A stretch of 41,511 nt of DNA from Albidovulum sp. (GCA_015491895.1 WFVA01000113.1:1-41511), one strand, 5' to 3'. Positions 25,016-32,915 are shown, counted from the stretch's first letter. The notes: a model not told the origin generated them from the letters alone. Made by a program: numbers and translations.

Positions 25016-25883
25016 GGCCGTCGCCTTCCGCATTGCCCGCTTCACCCGCTTCCCCGATCGCCCGGGCCACGGCACGCAGGGTGATTTCCACCGCCATCTC
25101 GTGCCGATAACCGGCACTGGCGCGCATATCATCCAGCGGCGAGAGCCGGGCGGCGGCCTCCCCCGCAAGCACCGGGCGCAGGCGCTCGAGATCAGAGGCC
25201 GATGCCCCCGCGAGCGCCGCCTCGAAATCGGGCATCCGGCGCGCCACCGGGCTGCAGGCCCCGATGCTGACAGCCGCCCGCCCAATCCGCCCCTCCTCCA
25301 GCACCACCCGCGCCGCGGCCATGACGATGGAAATCACCAGATGCGCCCGTGCGCCGAGCTTTTCGAATGCCGATGCCCCTGCAGCGTGATCATCGGCGAC
25401 ATGCACCGCGATCACCATTTCGCCGCCTTTGAGGGCCGTTCTGCGCGGGCCGGTGATGAATTCCGCCAGCGGCAGCATCCGGGCACCGTTGCACGAAGCC
25501 GTTTCGATCACCGCATCGAGCACCTGCAGGGGCGGCACGCCGTCGGCCGCGGGCGAGGCATTGCAGAGATTGCCCGCCAGGGTCGCGCTGTTCTGGATCT
25601 GGATGCCGCCGATCCTGCGCGCCGCCTGCTGAAGCGCCGCGAAACAGGGGGGCAGATCGGCCGCGGCGATCTCGGCCCATTTCACCGCCGCCCCGAAGCG
25701 CCATCCCCGCCCGGTGCGATGAATGCCCTGCAATTCGGGGATCGCCGTGATATCGAGGATCCCACCCTGAAGCGGCCCGTCGGTCGCAGGGAACAGATCC
25801 GTGCCGCCGGCGATCAGGCGCGGCGCCTGCCCGGCCAGGATCTCAAGGGCCGTGCCGAGGTCTGCGGGGCGATGATAGCCCAT
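25005..25883 (-). CDS. FAD-binding subunit of molybdenum hydroxylase (CoxM type)
   Basis: Medium subunit (292 aa) carrying FAD and passing electrons out of the hydroxylase. FAD-binding motifs are PRLIAGGTDLFP near residues 28-39 and NSATLAGNLCNASPAADGVP near 107-126, then the CO_deh_flav_C domain (FEKLGARAHLVISIVMAAA). The start at 25881-25883 (MGYHRPADLG) follows a GGAGGCGGCGG ribosome site. A start at 25913 would fall inside the palindromic operator. It is the first gene of the five-gene operon, with its predicted transcription start about 32 nt upstream. Confidence 0.92.
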   Translation of the reverse strand: MGYHRPADLGTALEILAGQAPRLIAGGTDLFPATDGPLQGGILDITAIPELQGIHRTGRGWRFGAAVKWAEIAAADLPPCFAALQQAARRIGGIQIQNSATLAGNLCNASPAADGVPPLQVLDAVIETASCNGARMLPLAEFITGPRRTALKGGEMVIAVHVADDHAAGASAFEKLGARAHLVISIVMAAARVVLEEGRIGRAAVSIGACSPVARRMPDFEAALAGASASDLERLRPVLAGEAAARLSPLDDMRASAGYRHEMAVEITLRAVARAIGEAGEAGNAEGDGHGG

Positions 25884-25899
25884 ACCGGTCCGCCGCCTC

Positions 25900-25921
25900 C
25901 CGTTTGTTCGCATACAAACGG
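25900..25921. promoter_or_regulatory. 22-bp palindromic operator, probably for the divergent MarR protein
   Basis: Perfect 8-bp arms CCGTTTGT and ACAAACGG with a 6-bp spacer, lying between the divergent hydroxylase operon and marR. The size and symmetry suit a MarR dimer. It covers the inferred transcription start of the hydroxylase operon, so binding would block initiation until a ligand releases the repressor. Confidence 0.65.
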
Positions 25922-25950
25922 ATTTTGCGCGCCACCGGCTTTACTGTCAA
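25922..25950 (-). promoter_or_regulatory. Sigma-70-type promoter of the molybdenum-hydroxylase operon
   Basis: On minus, a perfect -35 TTGACA (25945-25950), a 17-nt spacer and a -10 CAAAAT (25922-25927, 4 of 6 matches). The predicted start near 25915 lies within the adjacent palindrome and about 32 nt before the FAD-subunit ATG. Confidence 0.6.
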
Positions 25951-25976
25951 TTCGTTTTGCGCCACTGTGCCGCGTC

Positions 25977-26435
25977 ATGGACAAGCCGGAAGCAGAACCC
26001 GAGGCCGAGGGGCCGGCCGCCTCACCCGCCCCCTATCGCCTTGACGATCAGGTGGGCCATCTGCTGCGCCGCGCCAACCAGCGCCATCTGGCGATCTACG
26101 GGCGCGCCATCCCTGAGCTCACGCCGATGCAGTTCGCCACCCTGGCCAAGCTGCACGAGGCGGGCGCGCTCTCGCAAAATGCCCTCGGCCGCCTCACGGC
26201 CATGGATGCGGCCACGGTCAAGGGGGTCGTCGATCGCCTGCGCAAGAGCGCCCATGTGCAGACGGAGAACGACAAGACGGACCGCCGCCGCACGATCGTC
26301 TCGCTCACGCCCGAGGGGCGGGCGCTGGTGGAGAGCCTGTTTGCGCGCGCCCATGAAATCAGCCGGGAAACCCTCTCGCCGCTCGATGCGACGGAACAGG
26401 CGATGTTTCTCCACCTCCTGCGCAAGATGATCTGA
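25977..26435 (+). CDS. MarR-family transcriptional regulator
   Basis: Winged-helix dimeric regulator (152 aa). The DNA-binding region is TPMQFATLAKLHEAGALSQN, then LTAMDAATVKGVVDRLRK as recognition helix, and the wing is NDKTDRRRTIVSLTPEG with the conserved Asp-x-Arg-Arg. N-terminal residues 1-18 are acidic and Pro/Ala-rich. It is divergent from the hydroxylase operon and converges with livF, so it probably controls both uptake and catabolism, certainly the former operon by position. No strong Shine-Dalgarno precedes the ATG at 25977, so the start is a little uncertain. The ligand is likely the pathway substrate (inference). Confidence 0.92.
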   Translation: MDKPEAEPEAEGPAASPAPYRLDDQVGHLLRRANQRHLAIYGRAIPELTPMQFATLAKLHEAGALSQNALGRLTAMDAATVKGVVDRLRKSAHVQTENDKTDRRRTIVSLTPEGRALVESLFARAHEISRETLSPLDATEQAMFLHLLRKMI

Positions 26436-26486
26436 CGCGGGTGCTTTCCCCATTCCGCACGCCCGAAGGCCACGGCCCGAAGCGGA

Positions 26487-27185
26487 TCACACCCCCACGT
26501 AGCGGTGCAGGAGATCGGGATCGGCGCGCAGCGCCTCGGGGCTCGTGGTGAGGGCAACGCGGCCGTTTTCGATGAAACTCACCCGATCGGCGATGTTCAG
26601 CACCGCGTCCACCCGCTGCTCCACCAGCACGATCGCCACCCCGCGCCGCTTCATTTCCACCACCACCTCGCGAATGAGCGCGATCATCGAGGGCTGGAGC
26701 CCTTCGGTGGGCTCGTCGAGCAGCAGAAGCTTCGGCCCGAGGCAAAGCGCGCGGGCGGTGGCCAGCATCTGCTGCTCGCCCCCCGAAAGCGTATCGGCGC
26801 GCTGATCGAGGCGCTCGGCGAGGCGCGGGAAGAGTTCGAGCACGCGGGCGCGCGTCTCGCTCCCCTTCCGCCCGGCCATCAGGCCGATCTCGATGTTTTC
26901 GCTCACCGTGAGTTCGCCAAACAGGCGCCGGCCCTGGGGGATGTAGCCGATGCCGGCGCGCGGCACCGCATGGGCGGGCAGGCGGCTGATTTCCGCACCG
27001 TCGAGCAGGATGCGCCCGCCGGTGAGCGACACCAGCCCCATGATCGCCTTCATCAGCGTCGTCTTGCCCGCGCCGTTGCGCCCGAGCAGGCAATGGATCT
27101 CGCCCGCGCGCGCCTCGAGCGAGAGGCCCCGCAGCACCTGCACCCGGCCGTAGGCGGCGTCTATGGCGTCAACCTTCAGCATCAT
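26487..27185 (-). CDS. livF: LivF-type ABC transporter ATPase
   Basis: ATPase (232 aa) of a branched-chain amino-acid type (HAAT) importer. Walker A is GRNGAGKTTLMK at about 35-46, the Q-loop is in GYIPQGRRLFGELTV, the signature LSGGEQQML and Walker B LLLLDEPTEGL. The IPQGRRLF and VEQRVD segments are typical of LivF. Two ATGs in tandem lie at the start, and the first overlaps the livG stop by ATGA. It is the last gene of the liv operon, converging on marR with only 51 bp between them. Confidence 0.93.
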   Translation of the reverse strand: MMLKVDAIDAAYGRVQVLRGLSLEARAGEIHCLLGRNGAGKTTLMKAIMGLVSLTGGRILLDGAEISRLPAHAVPRAGIGYIPQGRRLFGELTVSENIEIGLMAGRKGSETRARVLELFPRLAERLDQRADTLSGGEQQMLATARALCLGPKLLLLDEPTEGLQPSMIALIREVVVEMKRRGVAIVLVEQRVDAVLNIADRVSFIENGRVALTTSPEALRADPDLLHRYVGV

Positions 27186-27919
27186 CCCCCCAGATAGGCC
27201 GCCTGCACCTCGCGGTTGGCGCGGATCTCCTCCGGGCTGCCCTCGGCGAGGATCCGGCCCGCGTCCAGCACCGTGATGCGCTCGGCCAGCGCCATCACCA
27301 CACCCATGTTGTGTTCGATCAGGAGGATCGTCATCTCGCGCGAAACCTCCCGGATCAGCGTGATGAAATCGGCGATCTCGCCTTCCGAAAGCCCCTGCGT
27401 GGGCTCGTCGAGGATCAAGAGGCGCGGCTTCTGGCCAAGCCCCATGGCGATCTCGAGGAGGCGCTGGTGGCCGTAAGCCAGATCGCGCGCCGGCTGGTCC
27501 GCGCGCTCCAGAAGCCCCACCCGGGCGAGCGCGCCCTCCGTTTCGGCCCCGAGCGTGCCGCCACCTTGCCCCAGGCGGCGCTGCACCGCGAGCGCCACGT
27601 TCTCGCGCACCGTGAGATTGGCGAAAACGGATGTGATCTGGAAGGTATAGGCCATGCCGCGGCGGATGCGCTCATGGGCCGGCAGGGCGGTGACATCCTC
27701 ACCGGCGAAGGTGATCGCGCCGCCGCTCGGGCGCAGGCGGCCGCAGAGGAGGGAAACGAAGGTCGTCTTGCCCGCGCCATTGGGGCCGATCAGGGCGCGA
27801 AGCTCCCCCTCGGGCAGGGCGAAATCCACCCCGTCCACCGCCCTGATGCCGCCGAAATGGCGGCAGAGCCCGCGGGTGGTGACGAGATCCCCCCCATTCA
27901 AGGCCTTCACGGCAACCAT
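27182..27919 (-). CDS. livG: LivG-type ABC transporter ATPase
   Basis: Second ATPase (245 aa) of the importer. Walker A is GPNGAGKTTFVS, the Q-loop lies in AYTFQITSVFANLTV, and Walker B is LLILDEPTQGL. The signature is degenerate, AYGHQRLLEIA in place of LSGGQ, which is the usual form in LivG/UrtD-like subunits. The C-terminal end NREVQAAYLGG is diagnostic for this subfamily. The ATG at 27917-27919 overlaps livM by 13 nt. Confidence 0.93.
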   Translation of the reverse strand: MVAVKALNGGDLVTTRGLCRHFGGIRAVDGVDFALPEGELRALIGPNGAGKTTFVSLLCGRLRPSGGAITFAGEDVTALPAHERIRRGMAYTFQITSVFANLTVRENVALAVQRRLGQGGGTLGAETEGALARVGLLERADQPARDLAYGHQRLLEIAMGLGQKPRLLILDEPTQGLSEGEIADFITLIREVSREMTILLIEHNMGVVMALAERITVLDAGRILAEGSPEEIRANREVQAAYLGG

Positions 27920-28854
27920 CGCACCCACCTTTCCCGGATCACCCCCATGATCCCGCGCGGCGCAAAGAGCGTGAGCAGCAGGAGCGCCACCCCCACGGCA
28001 AGCATGTAGGCATCCGTCATCCCGCTGGCGATGTCGATCAGGTAGAACATGAAGAGCGTGCCGATGAAAGGGCCGATGAGCGTGCCCGCGCCGCCCAGAA
28101 GCACCCACAGGAGCGGGAAGATGGAATAGGGCACCTGCGCGAAGGCGGCGCCCACATAGCCGAAGAGAAGCCCGTAGGCCGCCCCCGCCGCGCCCGAGAT
28201 CGTGCCCGAGGCGGTGACGGCGAAGAGCTTGTGGCGCCAGGTGTCATAGCCCAGCATCTCGGCGCGCGGCTCGTTTTCGCGGATCGCCACCAGCACCCGC
28301 CCCTCGCGCGCGTGCACAAGGCACAGCATGGCGAGCATTACCAGCGCGAAAAGGGTGAGCGCCGCGCCGTAACGGATGGTCGGATCGGCGAGATCGAGCC
28401 CGAGGAAGACCCGCGCCGCGCGGGGGATGACAAAACCCTCGTCGCCGCGCGTCCAGGGGGCGAAATGGAGGATGGCGAGGTAGAGCGCCTGGGCAAACAT
28501 CAGGGTCACGATCATGAAGGCCACACCGCTGGTGCGCAGCGCCAGGAGCGCCACCCCGAGCGAGAGCGCGAAGGCCGCGGCGACCCCGGCCAGAAAACCG
28601 GAGCCGGCGGAAAGCCCGAGATATTGCACCGAAAGCCCCATGCCATACATGCCCGCCGCGAAAAACATCGCATGGCCGAGGCTCAGAAGCCCCGTGTAGC
28701 CGAACATCAGGTTGTAGCCCATGGCATAGGCCGCCATCACCATGATGCGGGCGAGATTGCCGTGGTGATAGGCCGGCAGCACGAACTGAAGCGCGAAGAG
28801 AAGCGCGATCAGCCCCAGGTGCAGGGCCAGGGATTTCACCGGCGCGCCCCTCAT
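27907..28854 (-). CDS. livM: LivM-type ABC permease
   Basis: Inner-membrane permease (315 aa) with about eight to nine hydrophobic helices. Family features are the NLMFGYTGLLSLGHAMFFAAG segment and AIRENEPRAEMLGYDT, the coupling-helix (EAA-like) loop. The ATG at 28852-28854 overlaps the livH stop by ATGA. A longer frame reaching 29616 lies within livH and is a shadow. It forms the channel with LivH. Confidence 0.93.
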   Translation of the reverse strand: MRGAPVKSLALHLGLIALLFALQFVLPAYHHGNLARIMVMAAYAMGYNLMFGYTGLLSLGHAMFFAAGMYGMGLSVQYLGLSAGSGFLAGVAAAFALSLGVALLALRTSGVAFMIVTLMFAQALYLAILHFAPWTRGDEGFVIPRAARVFLGLDLADPTIRYGAALTLFALVMLAMLCLVHAREGRVLVAIRENEPRAEMLGYDTWRHKLFAVTASGTISGAAGAAYGLLFGYVGAAFAQVPYSIFPLLWVLLGGAGTLIGPFIGTLFMFYLIDIASGMTDAYMLAVGVALLLLTLFAPRGIMGVIRERWVRWLP

Positions 28855-29777
28855 GCCCGCCGCTCCCCGAAAAGCCCCTCGGGGCGGAACACCAGCACCA
28901 TGGCCACCAGCAGGGTGGCGATGATCTTGGCGAGCGTGGGGGTGAAGAATACCGAGATGATGCCATCGCTCATGCCGATCAGCACCGCCGCCAGCACCGT
29001 GCCGCGCAAGCTGCCGAGCCCGCCGATGATCACCACGATGAAGGAAAGCAGCAGCGGATCGCCCCCCATCAGGTAATGCGCCTGCTGGATCGGCACCACC
29101 AGCACCGCCCCGAGCGCCGCCAGCGCCGCGCCGATGCCGAACACCAGCGCATAGACCTTCTCCACCGGGATCGCGAAGGTGCGTGCGATCTCGCCGTCGA
29201 TCCGGGTGGCGCGCAGCACGAGGCCGAGGCGGCTGCGTGCCATCACCAGCCAGAGCGCCGCCAGCACCGCCGGCGCGGCCAGGATCACGAAAAGCTTGTA
29301 GCTGGTGATCGAAAGCCCCCAGGGCCAGTAGAGCGAAAGCCCCCCCTCGCCCCATTCGAACCACGGCAGCGCGATGCGGCTGTTGAAGGGCGGCGGCACG
29401 GGGCGGGCATCGGGGCCGAAGCTCATCAGCGTGAGCTGCTGGATGATGTAGAGAAGGCCGATGGTGGCGACGATGGTGCGCTCGGGATCGTATTCGATCC
29501 GCCGCAGCACCAGCCAGTCCGCGAGCGCGGCAATCAAGCCCACCAGGAGCGGCGCGAGCAGCAGCGCGGCGATGAAGCCGAGGGCGGGCGATGCGCCGAC
29601 CGCCTGCGTGATCCACCAGGAAAAAACCGCCCCCAGCATGAAGAATTCGCCATGCGCCACGTTCACCACCCGCATCACGCCGAACACCAGCGAGAGGCCG
29701 AGCGCCGTCAGCGTCAGCACCGAGGCCTGAACGAGGCCTTCGAGCATGGCGAGCATGAGATGGGGGCCGAATTCCAT
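28851..29777 (-). CDS. livH: LivH-type ABC permease
   Basis: Inner-membrane permease (308 aa), partner of LivM. It has LVFGVMRVVNVAHGEFFMLGA near residues 30-50, the conserved LivH helix with NxAHG. The coupling loop includes MARSRLGLVLRATRIDGEIA. It sits 80 nt after the binding-protein gene, separated by a strong hairpin. Confidence 0.93.
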   Translation of the reverse strand: MEFGPHLMLAMLEGLVQASVLTLTALGLSLVFGVMRVVNVAHGEFFMLGAVFSWWITQAVGASPALGFIAALLLAPLLVGLIAALADWLVLRRIEYDPERTIVATIGLLYIIQQLTLMSFGPDARPVPPPFNSRIALPWFEWGEGGLSLYWPWGLSITSYKLFVILAAPAVLAALWLVMARSRLGLVLRATRIDGEIARTFAIPVEKVYALVFGIGAALAALGAVLVVPIQQAHYLMGGDPLLLSFIVVIIGGLGSLRGTVLAAVLIGMSDGIISVFFTPTLAKIIATLLVAMVLVFRPEGLFGERRA

Positions 29778-29816
29778 GGGCTGGCCGGATCCGATCAGCT
29801 GTTGGTCAGGTATTGG

Positions 29817-29846
29817 CCGGCGCGCGTGCAGAGCAATGCGCGCCGG
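29817..29846 (-). terminator. Intercistronic GC-rich hairpin between livK and livH
   Basis: Arms CCGGCGCGC (29817-29825) and GCGCGCCGG (29838-29846) pair perfectly around a 12-nt loop, beginning 12 nt after the livK stop. No U-run follows. Such structures after binding-protein genes usually protect the 5' message or cause partial termination, giving more binding protein than permease. Confidence 0.55.
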
Positions 29847-29857
29847 TGCTGGCTGCC

Positions 29858-31159
29858 TCAGAGGGGCTGTTTCGTGTAATCCACCTCGTCGGGGTAGAAG
29901 CCCTCCTCGATCGCGGTGTGGTGCTGCACCTCGAGGCGGCCTTTCTTTACCCGGCTGATATATTGCTCGCCGAACACCTGGTGCGTCCTGCCGTTGAACA
30001 CCTTGGCGCCCTGGGGATGCTCGCGCCCCGGCAGCATGATGTCGATCGCCTCCACCGCCTCGATCAACGCCGCGCGATCCTGCGGCCCGCGGTAGCCCGC
30101 ATCCTCCATGCCCTTCTTGATGGTAAACAGCGTCTCCCAGCAGGCGAACATGTGGGCGTTGGTGGAAACGTCCTTCGGATCGTCAACCGAGGCGCCGTTG
30201 TCGTCGAGCCCCACCTGCTCGCGGTAGTATTTCACATAGTCCGGGTCATCGGGCTGGGCATAGCGCGGCATCCCTTCCCAGAAGTAGGAACCTTCCAGGA
30301 ATTCGAGCCCCGGCGTGGCTATATCCACGCCTTCGAGCGAATCGATGAAGCCGAAAAGCGCCGGCCCCGCGCCGCCGAAGAATTCGCCCATCTCCTTGAC
30401 GAAGGTCAGCACCGAGGGGCCGACCATCACGTGATAGAGCACTTCCGTATCGCGCGGGATGCGGGCGAAATATTTCGTGAAGGAGGTTTCCGTGGGCGGG
30501 ATGGCGATCTTTTCCAGCACCTCGCCGCCCTGCGCCGTGATCGCCTCGCTGAAGAAATCGCGGTGATTGTGGCCGAAGGCGAAATCCGGGAAGATCATGG
30601 TGACCTTCCTGCCCAGATTTTCCGCCACGAAGGGCGCCATCGCCTGCACCTGGCTCTTCACATCGGTGATGCCGGGCTGAAGCGTGTAGCGGTTGAGCAT
30701 CCCCGAGGCCACGTGATGGCCCTCGGACACCACGAAATAGGGGATCTTCAGCTCGCCCGCGCGCGGGGCCGAGCCGATCACCACATGGCTGAAGAGCGTG
30801 CCATAGGCGATGTCGCATTCATGCTGGTTGGCGAATTTCTCCACCACCTCGGCGCCGCGCTTGGGATCGGTGCCGTCATCCTCGGCGACGATCTCCACCG
30901 GGCGGCCATTGATGCCGCCGGCTTCGTTGATTACCCGCGTGGCGGCGTTCGTCACCCGCTCGTACCAGCGCCCGTAGGTGGCGCCGATGCCGGTGCGGTG
31001 CACCTGAAAGCCGATCCTGATCGGCTGATCCGAGCCCGCCGCCCAGGCCATGCGCGCCACGCCCGGCAGCGCCGTTGCCGCCCCCGCGGCGCCCAGTGCG
31101 CCAGCCCCTTTGAGCACGTTGCGGCGCGTCAGCGCGCCATTCAGCGATTTCCTCTTCAT
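29858..31159 (-). CDS. livK: Tat-exported Liv-type periplasmic substrate-binding protein
   Basis: Type I periplasmic binding protein (433 aa) of the HAAT family. The leader has LTRRNVLKGAG with a twin arginine and then a hydrophobic Ala/Gly stretch, cleaved about residue 40 (AWAAG), so it is a Tat substrate rather than a Sec one. The mature part starts PIRIGFQVHRTG, with the family fold (NEAGGINGRPVEIVAEDDGTDP). The ATG at 31157-31159 has GGGAG 9 nt upstream. The family includes binders for amides, urea and aromatic compounds as well as branched-chain amino acids. The ligand is unknown. The neighbouring hydroxylase operon suggests an N-heterocycle (inference). Confidence 0.9.
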   Translation of the reverse strand: MKRKSLNGALTRRNVLKGAGALGAAGAATALPGVARMAWAAGSDQPIRIGFQVHRTGIGATYGRWYERVTNAATRVINEAGGINGRPVEIVAEDDGTDPKRGAEVVEKFANQHECDIAYGTLFSHVVIGSAPRAGELKIPYFVVSEGHHVASGMLNRYTLQPGITDVKSQVQAMAPFVAENLGRKVTMIFPDFAFGHNHRDFFSEAITAQGGEVLEKIAIPPTETSFTKYFARIPRDTEVLYHVMVGPSVLTFVKEMGEFFGGAGPALFGFIDSLEGVDIATPGLEFLEGSYFWEGMPRYAQPDDPDYVKYYREQVGLDDNGASVDDPKDVSTNAHMFACWETLFTIKKGMEDAGYRGPQDRAALIEAVEAIDIMLPGREHPQGAKVFNGRTHQVFGEQYISRVKKGRLEVQHHTAIEEGFYPDEVDYTKQPL

Positions 31160-31223
31160 GGTCCAGTCTCCCTGCATCTTGCCGGCCTTCGCCATCCGGT
31201 TCGGGCGCAAGATTGAAGGGAGA

Positions 31224-31255
31224 GGCGGGGCTTGTCCACAATTTTCCGCCCCGCC
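31224..31255. terminator. Inverted repeat between the small membrane protein gene and livK
   Basis: Arms GGCGGGGC (31224-31231) and GCCCCGCC (31248-31255) with a 16-nt loop containing an AT-rich stretch. It lies 49 nt after the small-protein stop and could end the cyd-side transcript. No U-run follows on minus, so it is moderate evidence only. Confidence 0.4.
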
Positions 31256-31303
31256 GCTTTCGGAAGGGCCGTTTCAGATGGCAATCGCTGCTCTATGCCG
31301 CAA

Positions 31304-31489
31304 TCAGCGCAATTCGCTGATTTTCCGTGCCACGATCCATGTCACCGGCATGGCGAGGAGAAAGCCGGCCACCGCCGCAATAACGATCGGCTTCGTGGTA
31401 TCGAGCCCCATTGTCAGCACGGCGACGATGAAGATGCCGGCCAGCGTGGCCGATGCGATGGTGTATATCAGAAGCGCTACGCGGAACAT
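31304..31489 (-). CDS. Small two-helix membrane protein (family often mislabelled 'CTP synthetase')
   Basis: 61-aa membrane protein with two hydrophobic segments (about 4-26 and 34-54) and a basic end (ARKISELR). Proteins of this size and pattern are common in Rhodobacteraceae and carry a wrong 'CTP synthetase' label in databases. There is no nucleotide-synthase domain. Function unknown. The second ATG (31487-31489) is chosen because GGAGG sits 5 nt before it. That GGAGG would be inside the coding part if the first ATG at 31501 were used. Confidence 0.75.
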   Translation of the reverse strand: MFRVALLIYTIASATLAGIFIVAVLTMGLDTTKPIVIAAVAGFLLAMPVTWIVARKISELR

Positions 31490-31593
31490 TTCCGCCTCCA
31501 TTCGTTTCGGTCGATCAGAGGTGAAATGGCATCATCGCACGCCCTGCGCCTTGATCTGGATCAGGGCCGCCCCGAACCGCCCCCTCGCAGCGC

Positions 31594-32589
31594 TCATTCG
31601 GGCTGGCAGATTTCACCGCGCGCGATCGCCAGCAGCGTGCGCCCGGCCAGAATGGCGATGGTCAGGAGGAGAAGGGCGAGCAGCCCTTGGCCAAGATGCA
31701 GATGGAAGCCCGATCCAGCGAGAGCGCCGTATTTCAGCGTGGCGATGGTGAGCGCGGCAAGCGGAAAGGAAAGCGCCCAGAACGACATCGCGAACGGCAG
31801 CCGCAGCAGCTTCGGCAGCTGGATCAGAACGACGATCGCGAACACATACGCGATCTCGAGCAGCACATGGGCGAAATGATCGAGCCCGCCCGTCAGCTGC
31901 AGGTAGGCCACGAAGCCCACCGCCGGCGGCGCGATCAGGATCACCAGCGTCGGCTGGAGCCGCGCGGGCAGCGGATCGTGGAAGATCAGACGGTTCACCA
32001 CCAGGGTGAGCAGAACGATCCAGAAAAGAAGCCCCATGGAAAAGAAGAACCAGCTCGTTTCCACATAGCCGAACGCCATGCCGGCGATGGGCACGATCAC
32101 ATTGCCCACCGCCGGGATGAACCATGCCGGCCCGAGTTGGGGATGCTGGAAGCTGCGATGCCCGATCCAGCTTGTAATCACGGCAAAGGCGAGCACGCCC
32201 TGAAGCGCCGTGCCCGCGAGCCAGAGCCCATGCGCCAGCGGGCGCGAATGAGGCAGCGCGCAGACGGCAAGCAGCAGGAGCGAAATCGAAACGGCCGGGA
32301 AAAAGGCAATCTTCACCGGATGTTTCCACTCGTGGCGCACCGCCCGGGGATGGCGGATCAGTTTCAGGAGGTAGAAGAGCAGGATCAGCAGGAACACCCC
32401 GCCCGCCACCGCAAAGGCGATTTCGGCAAGGATCGCCGGCAGCCCGAGGGTCTGCTCCGCCGCATGAAGCGCCAGCGTCAGCCCGCTCAGCCCCATGACG
32501 ATGGCGAAAAACGTGATCGGGAAATGCACCAGCCGGCCTTCGCCTTCACCCGCTGCATCCACAACGCCCGAACCCTTCGTCTCCTTCAT
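31594..32589 (-). CDS. SLAC1/TehA-family anion channel or dicarboxylate transporter
   Basis: Integral membrane protein (331 aa) with about ten hydrophobic helices, of the SLAC1/TehA/Mae1 family. Family features are HFPITFFAIVMGLSGLTLAL near the N-terminus, GPAWFIPAVGNVIVPIAG, FFFSMGLLFWIVLL and MSFWALSFPLAALTIATL. These proteins conduct small anions or C4-dicarboxylates. The substrate here cannot be told. The ATG has AGGAGG 9 nt upstream. It lies 162 nt after cydX on the same strand and may be co-transcribed with the oxidase or follow a weak terminator. Confidence 0.85.
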   Translation of the reverse strand: MKETKGSGVVDAAGEGEGRLVHFPITFFAIVMGLSGLTLALHAAEQTLGLPAILAEIAFAVAGGVFLLILLFYLLKLIRHPRAVRHEWKHPVKIAFFPAVSISLLLLAVCALPHSRPLAHGLWLAGTALQGVLAFAVITSWIGHRSFQHPQLGPAWFIPAVGNVIVPIAGMAFGYVETSWFFFSMGLLFWIVLLTLVVNRLIFHDPLPARLQPTLVILIAPPAVGFVAYLQLTGGLDHFAHVLLEIAYVFAIVVLIQLPKLLRLPFAMSFWALSFPLAALTIATLKYGALAGSGFHLHLGQGLLALLLLTIAILAGRTLLAIARGEICQPE

Positions 32590-32690
32590 AAGATTATCCT
32601 CCTGCCCTTCGGCACGTTTCTCGTCTCATCCCGGATGCGACATCCCGGCGCTCACGGCCGATGGCCGGACCGGGCGCGCGCCCTATCTGC

Positions 32691-32712
32691 CTGTCTGCCG
32701 CCTGTCTGCCGC
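32691..32712. repeat. Short tandem repeat
   Basis: Two exact 11-bp copies of CTGTCTGCCGC head to tail, preceded by a diverged partial copy (CTATCTGCC at 32682-32690). It lies in the gap between cydX and the SLAC1-family gene. No function is evident. Confidence 0.6.
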
Positions 32713-32733
32713 CCATCCCGCCCGGAAAGCGCC

Positions 32734-32747
32734 CCGCCCCCGGGCGG
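32734..32747 (-). terminator. GC hairpin just after cydX
   Basis: CCGCCC and GGGCGG arms separated by 2 nt, 4 nt beyond the cydX stop, with GGGCGCGCGCCC (32672-32683), another perfect palindrome, farther down. No clear U-run. A possible end of the cydDCABX transcript, weak evidence. Confidence 0.35.
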
Positions 32748-32751
32748 CCCT

Positions 32752-32865
32752 TCAGTCGTCCTCGTCCGCGAGGCGTCTGTCTTCCTGAAGCTCGAGCCAT
32801 ATCGCATTCACGACGGCGATCAAGGCCGCCAGCCCCAGCCCCAATACCCAAGCGAAATACCACAT
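32752..32865 (-). CDS. cydX: CydX, small subunit of cytochrome bd oxidase
   Basis: 37-aa single-helix protein, MWYFAWVLGLGLAALIAVVN followed by an acidic tail. The MWYFxWxLG start is the signature of the CydX/YbgT family, which stabilises the haem centres of CydAB. It follows cydB by 50 nt, in the usual place. It is too short for many gene finders, but length and motif are unmistakable. Confidence 0.95.
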   Translation of the reverse strand: MWYFAWVLGLGLAALIAVVNAIWLELQEDRRLADEDD

Positions 32866-32915
32866 GTTTGCGTCCTTTCCCTGATCTGGCTCAAATGGCC
32901 CTGCCCGCAGCGCCC

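Noticed and set aside
26436-26486. Bidirectional terminator between convergent marR and livF
   Set aside because: No convincing stem with a U-run was found in the 51 bp, only scattered GC-rich short matches.
28851-29616. N-terminal extension of LivM to 29616
   Set aside because: The extra residues lie wholly inside livH and are low-complexity. The ATG at 28854 is coupled to the livH stop and starts a proper permease.
31304-31489. CTP synthetase
   Set aside because: Homologues are often so named, but 61 residues with two membrane helices cannot be CTP synthase. The label is a database error.
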